Under the pieces are notes generated by a model. That model made no database searches. It was given only the letters and a program-made list of their open reading frames with translations, and was not told the origin of the DNA. Of a DNA stretch of 64,000 nucleotides, positions 58,131-64,000 are shown piece by piece. The position numbers and the translations under genes were made by a program. Origin of the DNA: Physcomitrium patens (Eukaryota > Streptophyta > Bryopsida > Funariales > Funariaceae). The first letter of the stretch is position 1; the number at the start of each line of letters is the position of its first letter. The DNA is taken from assembly GCF_000002425.4 (NCBI RefSeq), contig NC_037254.1, forward strand, positions 4,991,084 to 5,055,083, written 5' to 3'.

Positions 58131-61100
58131 CCGCTCAACCTATCCTTTGTTTTACAATCCCTTTGTTTATTGGCCCTCAAAAATTGAGAACCTTAGCATT
58201 ATTAGATTCAGGAGCATCTGCTTGTTTCTTAGACAAAGAATTTGTGAAGCATCATAAGATCCCTTTCGTACAAAAATCCAAACCTGTTCATGTTGAGGTC
58301 ATAGATGGACGACCTTTATTGTTTGGTAGTGTCACCCATGAATCAGAACCTATAGAAGTGACGTTTAAGGGCCATAGTAGCCATATTATTTTCAATATTA
58401 TTAGAATCCCATCAAATCCTATTATTCTTGGTCTTTCCTGGTAGGAAAAGCATAACCCATCCATAGATTGGAGGTTGCGGAAGATGAGCTTTCTCACAAA
58501 ATCATCCAAGAGCAAGCCTAGTAGAAAACCTCGAATAGAAAAATTCTTATTCATTGGAGCAAGAGTATTTGTAAGATCCTCCAAGGAAGGCACACCATTT
58601 GTCATTTATGCAGCTCCAACTACCGAAGAGAAGATCTCGACAGCAAGTATACCAGAGCAATATAAGGATTTTAAAGACGTGTTTCAAAAGAAGAATGCCG
58701 ACATGCTACCGGAACATCGACCATATGATTGTACCATAGATTTGTAGGAAAGAGCACAACCGCCTTTTGGCCCAATCTATAATCTATTGTAAATGGAGTT
58801 GGTGGAGTTGCGAAAGTACTTTGACAAGAATTTAGCCAAGAACTTCATCTGTCATTCAAAATCATCAACTGGGGCACCCATCTTATTTGTGAAGAAGAAA
58901 GATGGCTCATTACGGATGTGCATGGACTATCAAGGCCTCAACAAGGTAACAAAGAAGAATCGTTACCTATTACCCTTGATTTTTGGTCTCTTAGAACAAC
59001 TTGGATGTGCAAGGATCTTTACAAAAATTGATCTAAGGGGAGCTTACAACCTCGTATGAATCAAGGAAGAAGATGAGTCAAAGACAGCGTTCCATACAAG
59101 GTATGGCGATTTTGAGTATAATGTCATGTCCATTGGTCTTACCAATGCTCCAACGGTCTTTCAACATATGATGAATGATATTTTTTTAGAGTACCTTGAC
59201 GATTTTGTCATCTATTTGGATGATATTATGATATTTTCCAAAAAGGAGGAAGAGCATAAAAAGTACATTCGTTTGGTCTTAGAGAAACTATGCGAGCGAG
59301 GACTATATGCCAAGTTGGAAAAGTATTTATTTCACCAAATAGAGATGGAGTTTTTGAGGTTCATTGCGACTACGGAAGGCTTAAAGATGGACCTCAAGAA
59401 GGTGGAAGCAATCATGTCCTAGGAGGTTCCGAAGACAGTGAGAGACATACAATGCTTGCTTGACTTTGCTAACTTCTATCGAATCTTCATCAAGAATTAC
59501 TTTCAAGTTGCTGCTCCTCTCATTCGATTGACATGCAAGGATAAGCTGGAATGGGGACCTCTAGCGGAGAAGGCGTTTCAAGACCTGAAGACGGCATTTA
59601 TTATGGCTCCAATCTTGGTACACTTAGACTTTACAAAGGCCTTTTATTTAGAAACTGATGCTTCAGATTTTGCTTTGGGAGCTATACTTTTACAAATGAG
59701 AAAAGACAAGAAGCTCCATCCGGTTGCATTCTATTCTCGAAAGTTCTCCATTGCTGAAATCAATTATGAGATCTACAATAAGGAACTTCTTGCTATAGTG
59801 GATTCTTTCCAATAATGGCATCATTTTCTTGAAGGAGCTACACATCTAGTGACCGCATACACAGATCACAAGAATTTGGAGTATTTCATGTTGGCTCGAG
59901 TTCTAAATCGACGTCAAGCTCGGTGGAATATGTTGCTATCTAGGTTTGATTTTGTTATCACTTATCGATCTGGAAAGCAGCAAGGACTATCTGATGTCTT
60001 ATCGAGGAGATCGTATCTTGTACCAAAGGTTGGAGAAGCAACGTTTGATCAACAATGTACGACGTTGTTGAAGCCAGAGTAATTTCGACTTTGTGCTACT
60101 ATTATTTCAATTGATGTTAACTTCTTGAATTAGGTACAAGCCGCAACCATTAAAGATTCAATAGCCATTGATACCAAGCAACATGCCAATGACGACAAAT
60201 TCAAGGTAGAAGGAGATCTTTTGTACTTTGAGAAGCAGTTGTATATCCCAAAAGGACCAGCACGACTCCAAGTTCTTCAATCTCGCCACGATTTTCTAGC
60301 TGCGAGACATTTTGGATTCAACAAGACCTTGGAGCTTATTTCTCAAGATATTTGGGGGCTCCAAATGTGGAAGGATGTGAAAGATTTTGTCCTCTCTTAC
60401 GATATTTGTTCAAGATCCAAGAATCCTCGACATCGCCCTTATGAACTTCTACAACCATTGCCGATTCCACGTCGACCATGGTCATCAGTTTCCATGGACT
60501 TCATCACGGACTTTCCATCATCGAACTCATTTGACAGCATCTTTGTCGTGGTAGATCGAGTTACAAAGATGGCACACTTTGTTCGTTGCAAGAAGACATC
60601 GTCCAGTGAAGTCACAACAAGGCTCTTTCTTGATAATGTGTATCGATATCATGGACTATTAGATGATATCGTATCAGATCAAAGAACCCTATTTGTATCA
60701 AAGTTTTGGAGATCTCTCTTTGAGATACTGAAGGTGGATATCAAGCTTTCTTTAGCTTTTCATTCTCAAACTGACGGCCAAATGGAACGGGTGAACTAGG
60801 TCTTGGAACAATACTTATGATGCAGCATCAACTATCTGCAAGATGATTGGACCACATATCTCCCGCTAGCCGAGTTTGCATATAACAACACCCTCCATGT
60901 GTCGACTCAATATACACCATTCTTTGCTAACTATGGGTATCATCTGAAGCTTGATTTATTGAGTCCATCAACAAATAACAATCCAACAGCTGAAAGATTT
61001 GCGAAATAACAATTAGAGCTTCAAACTACGTTGAAGCTTCAATTACAATCCACTCAAGAATACTACAAGTCGTCTACAGATAGATTTCGGAATCAAGCAC

Positions 61101-61520
61101 CTACTTTCAAAATTGGAGATAAAGCATGGCTTCTTCGACGGAATATCAAGACCAAGCGACCATGTGATAAGGTGGACTATCGAAGATTGGGACCATTTAT
61201 CATCCAAAAGCAAATCAATCCAGTGGCGTACCATCTGGAATTACCGGCTTCTATGAAGGTACATCTAGTCTTTCATGTTTCTTTGTTGGAGCCTTATCGA
61301 GAGTCATCTTTTCCTGGAAGAGTGCAATGTCGGCCACCTAGTATTGAGATCGAGAACCACGATGAATACGAGGTTGAAAAGGTGCTAGATTCTCAGGAAA
61401 GGTGGAACAAGTTGGAGTATCTTGTTCATTGGTGCGGCTACAACATTAATGAGCGAACGTGAGAGCCAGCTGAAAATCTCACCAATGCGCCGAAAAGGTA
61501 CAATAGTTTCATCAACAACA
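58131..61520 (+). pseudogene. pol: Element B pol (after C insertion)
   Basis: Parallels element A from about 21140. Protease [30 protein letters not shown] and YLDDIMIFS (about 59210); RNase H ETDASDFALGAILLQ. The integrase zinc site's first Cys is lost (SYDICSRSK), and its core has MDFITDFP, VSDQRT (degraded) and an HSQTDGQ segment. A chromodomain up to about 61500 has Trp of ERTWEP changed to a stop. Stops include 58442, about 58746, about 58790, about 59056, about 59420, about 59813, 60080 and 61460, mostly C-to-T or G-to-A relative to A. A small indel lies near 61495. Confidence 0.85.
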
Positions 61521-61682
61521 TCCTCATAAACCTAAGCCAGTTCGACAATAGCTTCTTTCTGAAGCTTGCTCATCCAAGAATATAAGAAAGGGAGAGAGCA
61601 CCACCAAAATTCGTAGTTGATGTAGTTATTTTTTCCAAGATAAAATAGAATTTTTTCAGTAGCCATAGTTTGGTCTTTTGAT

Positions 61683-62036
61683 ATGGATAGCCAAGAGATA
61701 GATACTATGCCAGTCAGATTATCTCAACCAACTAGTTCACGAAGGCGACCCCGAGATGAAGAACCACCTGCACCACGACGACGACGGAGGATACCAAGTA
61801 ACCGATCACTAGTGATTGTATTTGAGTCCGAGCCTGCTTAAGATGGTCAACCAGAAGGCATATTTGTAGGACAATTTCACAATGAAGACACAAAAGTTCA
61901 TGCTTAGTCAGAAGTTGAAGGAGTGGGCCACTACCGTTGGCTTCAAGGGCCGATGAACCACATACCTCGTGAACAACAGTTGGAGTTCATAGCAGACGTT
62001 ATGCGACAAATCTTCATTTTCTTGCGTTGGTACTGA
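61683..62036 (+). pseudogene. Extra frame (ORF3), element B
   Basis: Same 118 codons, start and TGA as 24671-25024 in A, with no indels. It keeps the long run of Arg codons (CGA repeats near 61776-61790) that is broken by two TGA in A. Its own two stops (a TAA against TAC and a TAG against TGG) are sense codons in A. Function unknown. Confidence 0.6.
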
Positions 62037-62086
62037 TTGACAACAACATTGCTTCTGAGAGACCTCGAAGCTAAAGGAGGGGGTAA

Positions 62087-62484
62087 TGTTAGGAACATAG
62101 TCCTTAGAATCTTCTAGAGACAAGTTTCTAGAACCTTCTAGAAGCAAGTCTCTGAAACCTTCTAGAAGCTTCTTAGTTGGTAGAAGATATTAGAGACATA
62201 GTCCTTAGAACCTTTTAGAGATAAGTTTCTAAAACCTTCTAGAAGCAAGTCTCTGGAACCTTTTAGAAGCTTCCTAGTTGGTAGAAGTTGCTTGGGAAGC
62301 TTCCTAAATAGAAGTATATATTGGAATCGAGGTTGAAGAGTTCTTTAGTCTCGACAATACATCTCTTGGAGCTCTAGCTCATCTCTCTGGTGTTGTTCTT
62401 GTATTCATCTGATTAATCTAGTTCTTGCCAGTTCTTCTTGAACGTCTTATTAGATCTCGAGTCTGTATTTCTATGTCCATGACA
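62087..62484 (+). repeat. Element B 3' LTR
   Basis: 398 bp, TGTTAGGAACATAG to CATGACA, preceded by polypurine AAAGGAGGGGGTAA. It has heat-shock elements (for example 62126-62143), a TATA-like box near 62314, the U3/R palindrome 62328-62353 and primer tract AGTCTCGACAA at about 62347-62357, identical to A's. No matching 5' LTR or target duplication exists; the left end of the composite is the D LTR. Confidence 0.85.
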
Positions 62485-64000
62485 GCCCATGGATTGCAAA
62501 TGGTTGCTAATCAATCCATGCAAGTGTTTTTGGAGGCTTTTTATATTTTGAGCATAGATGGATATAAAACTAAGAATTCTATGGTCTTTCTTCTTCCACA
62601 ATTTTTCTTGTTGTTTGTTAATTCTATCAATCATTATTGCTATCTTTTTAATATTTTTAAGGTTTTTTAATCATTACTTTAAGTTTTTCTTATTAATACT
62701 TTTATAATTGAATCTTTAGATAAAGAAATGGATATGGATGTTGTTTGTGATTAAGATTCTTATAAATTTAGTAACTACTACTTTAAATTGCCTAATATAT
62801 GTGATAATATCTTTTTCTTTGTCTTATCTCTAGAAAAAAAGGATTATAAAGACATTATTTTTTTCTATCTCTAGTCTAAATGTTTCTAAAAGTACTCTCA
62901 TTAATATGTCTCAATTCTTAAAGGTTTAAGAGAGGTGGTTTCTATACCATTTATAGGCTCTATCCTTCAAGATACTTAAAAGCCACATCAAATAGTACTA
63001 AAGATTTGTGAATTAACATATAATGAAAAGTTTTATAAACCTCTTTAAATATACTAATAAATCATCATTTCTATTGCCTTTAAAAATAAATAGATTGTAA
63101 GGCATAGAGATTGCTTATAATCCCTCTAGAATTACAATAGATAAATTCTTCGATTGAACCATGGAATTTATAGATATGAAATTAAAAGGAAGCTTTTTTT
63201 ACATTCCATTGAAGGTAAATTGGTTTATTTTTACAAAAGAGTAAGGAAATTTTGGATTCTCTTCTTCTTATCATATTACTTGGTTTGAATCTAAATCGAT
63301 TGAGTTGATTACAAAAAGATCTTGATTTGAAGGTAGGTTTTGGTTGTCCAAATATCAAAGCTTAATTCTATTATAGTTGGGAATAAATTTCCAAATAATA
63401 TTTTCAAGATTTTTTTATAGGTAAGACTAATATATGTTTTTGGATTAAGTAGAGTAGTGCATTTAGTAAAACTAAGAATATATCGTCCTACTTAGACACA
63501 TTACTTTAAAAGATCAATCACCTAAGTTTAATTTAACTTAATAACTTGACTCGGCCATTTATAACCCATTTAAAGTATCACCTAACAGGAAAAAAAAACA
63601 AAACAAAAATAATTAAAAAAAAAAGAATTCTTACTTGAGTGTTACCTCAAGTAAAGTATTTCTTCTCTTAACTATTATACGGAAGAACCTTAAGAGAGTG
63701 TGATCCTAATCAATACTATTATGAAGCAAATTTTGCAACTACAATAGCAAGGAGTTTAATTTTTTTTTTTATTTAGTATTATTAGGAAAAACTCACTATA
63801 ATAGTTAACAATAAAATATTATGGTACAAAAGTGATTCTTTGCAAACAACTTACTATGATGTAGAAAATTCATCTAATTATGTCACAAGCCAATATGTAA
63901 AGTATCAATGAATACTTCTAAATCTCTCTAATCATTCTTGAGGTAAGGCTTAAGATAAGAATGGAGGTCAAATAAGGATTCTAATTTAATTCTCTACACC
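62485..64000. other. AT-rich stretch without recognised genes
   Basis: Short open frames without domains (for example 62425-62670, which overlaps the LTR end). No RNA gene or element terminus is identified. It is probably older repeat DNA. Confidence 0.5.

Noticed and set aside
1-64000. CRISPR arrays, tRNA or rRNA genes, bacterial operons
   Set aside because: No regularly spaced repeats, cloverleaf sequences or ribosomal motifs seen; the window is eukaryotic nuclear DNA.

Overview
This looks like land-plant nuclear DNA. It is very AT-rich, has plant-type introns, carries a plant BAH-PHD histone-reader gene, and is dominated by nested, decayed Ty3/gypsy LTR retrotransposons. A moss or other bryophyte is my best guess, from the retroelement style and the contrast between a GC-rich gene island and AT-rich surroundings; I cannot prove it from this window. 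I see no bacterial features, CRISPR array, tRNA or rRNA.

Layout. 1-10030: AT-rich, gene-free DNA holding an old imperfect palindrome (about 2990-5650). 10276-17065: a large inverted duplication with 3070-bp, nearly identical arms around a 650-bp spacer; each arm holds a complete five-exon EBS/SHL-type BAH-PHD gene, and the two genes converge. 17346-19194: AT-rich. 19195-31560: an old gypsy element (F) into whose gag a younger chromovirus (A, 19303-25566) inserted, with a GCAAG target duplication. About 31940-35540: the 5' part of a minus-strand relative (E). About 37260-38500: remains of another minus-strand gypsy pol (G). 40600-41410: a partial copy of the 2990-5650 repeat. 41418-62484: a composite in which a D-family LTR plus gag is fused to the 3' part of an A-like element (B). 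B is interrupted at 43338-58130 by a tandem LTR-internal-LTR-internal-LTR array of a different gypsy family (C1, C2). 62485-64000: AT-rich, nothing recognised.

Most interesting system: the A/D/E chromovirus lineage. (1) Directly after the 5' LTR, A and D each carry an 11-nt tract perfectly complementary to an 11-nt tract lying 31-32 nt downstream of their own TATA box, where the transcript should begin. The two families have different sequences but the pairing is kept, as in the self-priming of yeast Tf1. (2) A partial initiator-Met tRNA primer site lacking its TGG end remains about 10-15 nt further on. (3) The untranslated leader carries serial short hairpins with a conserved GTGGATTAYCC-type loop and changing, still-paired stems. 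(4) The A and B LTRs are packed with perfect heat-shock elements. (5) A and B share an extra, equal-length reading frame between pol and the 3' LTR. All copies here are broken by stop codons, mostly of the C-to-T or G-to-A type.
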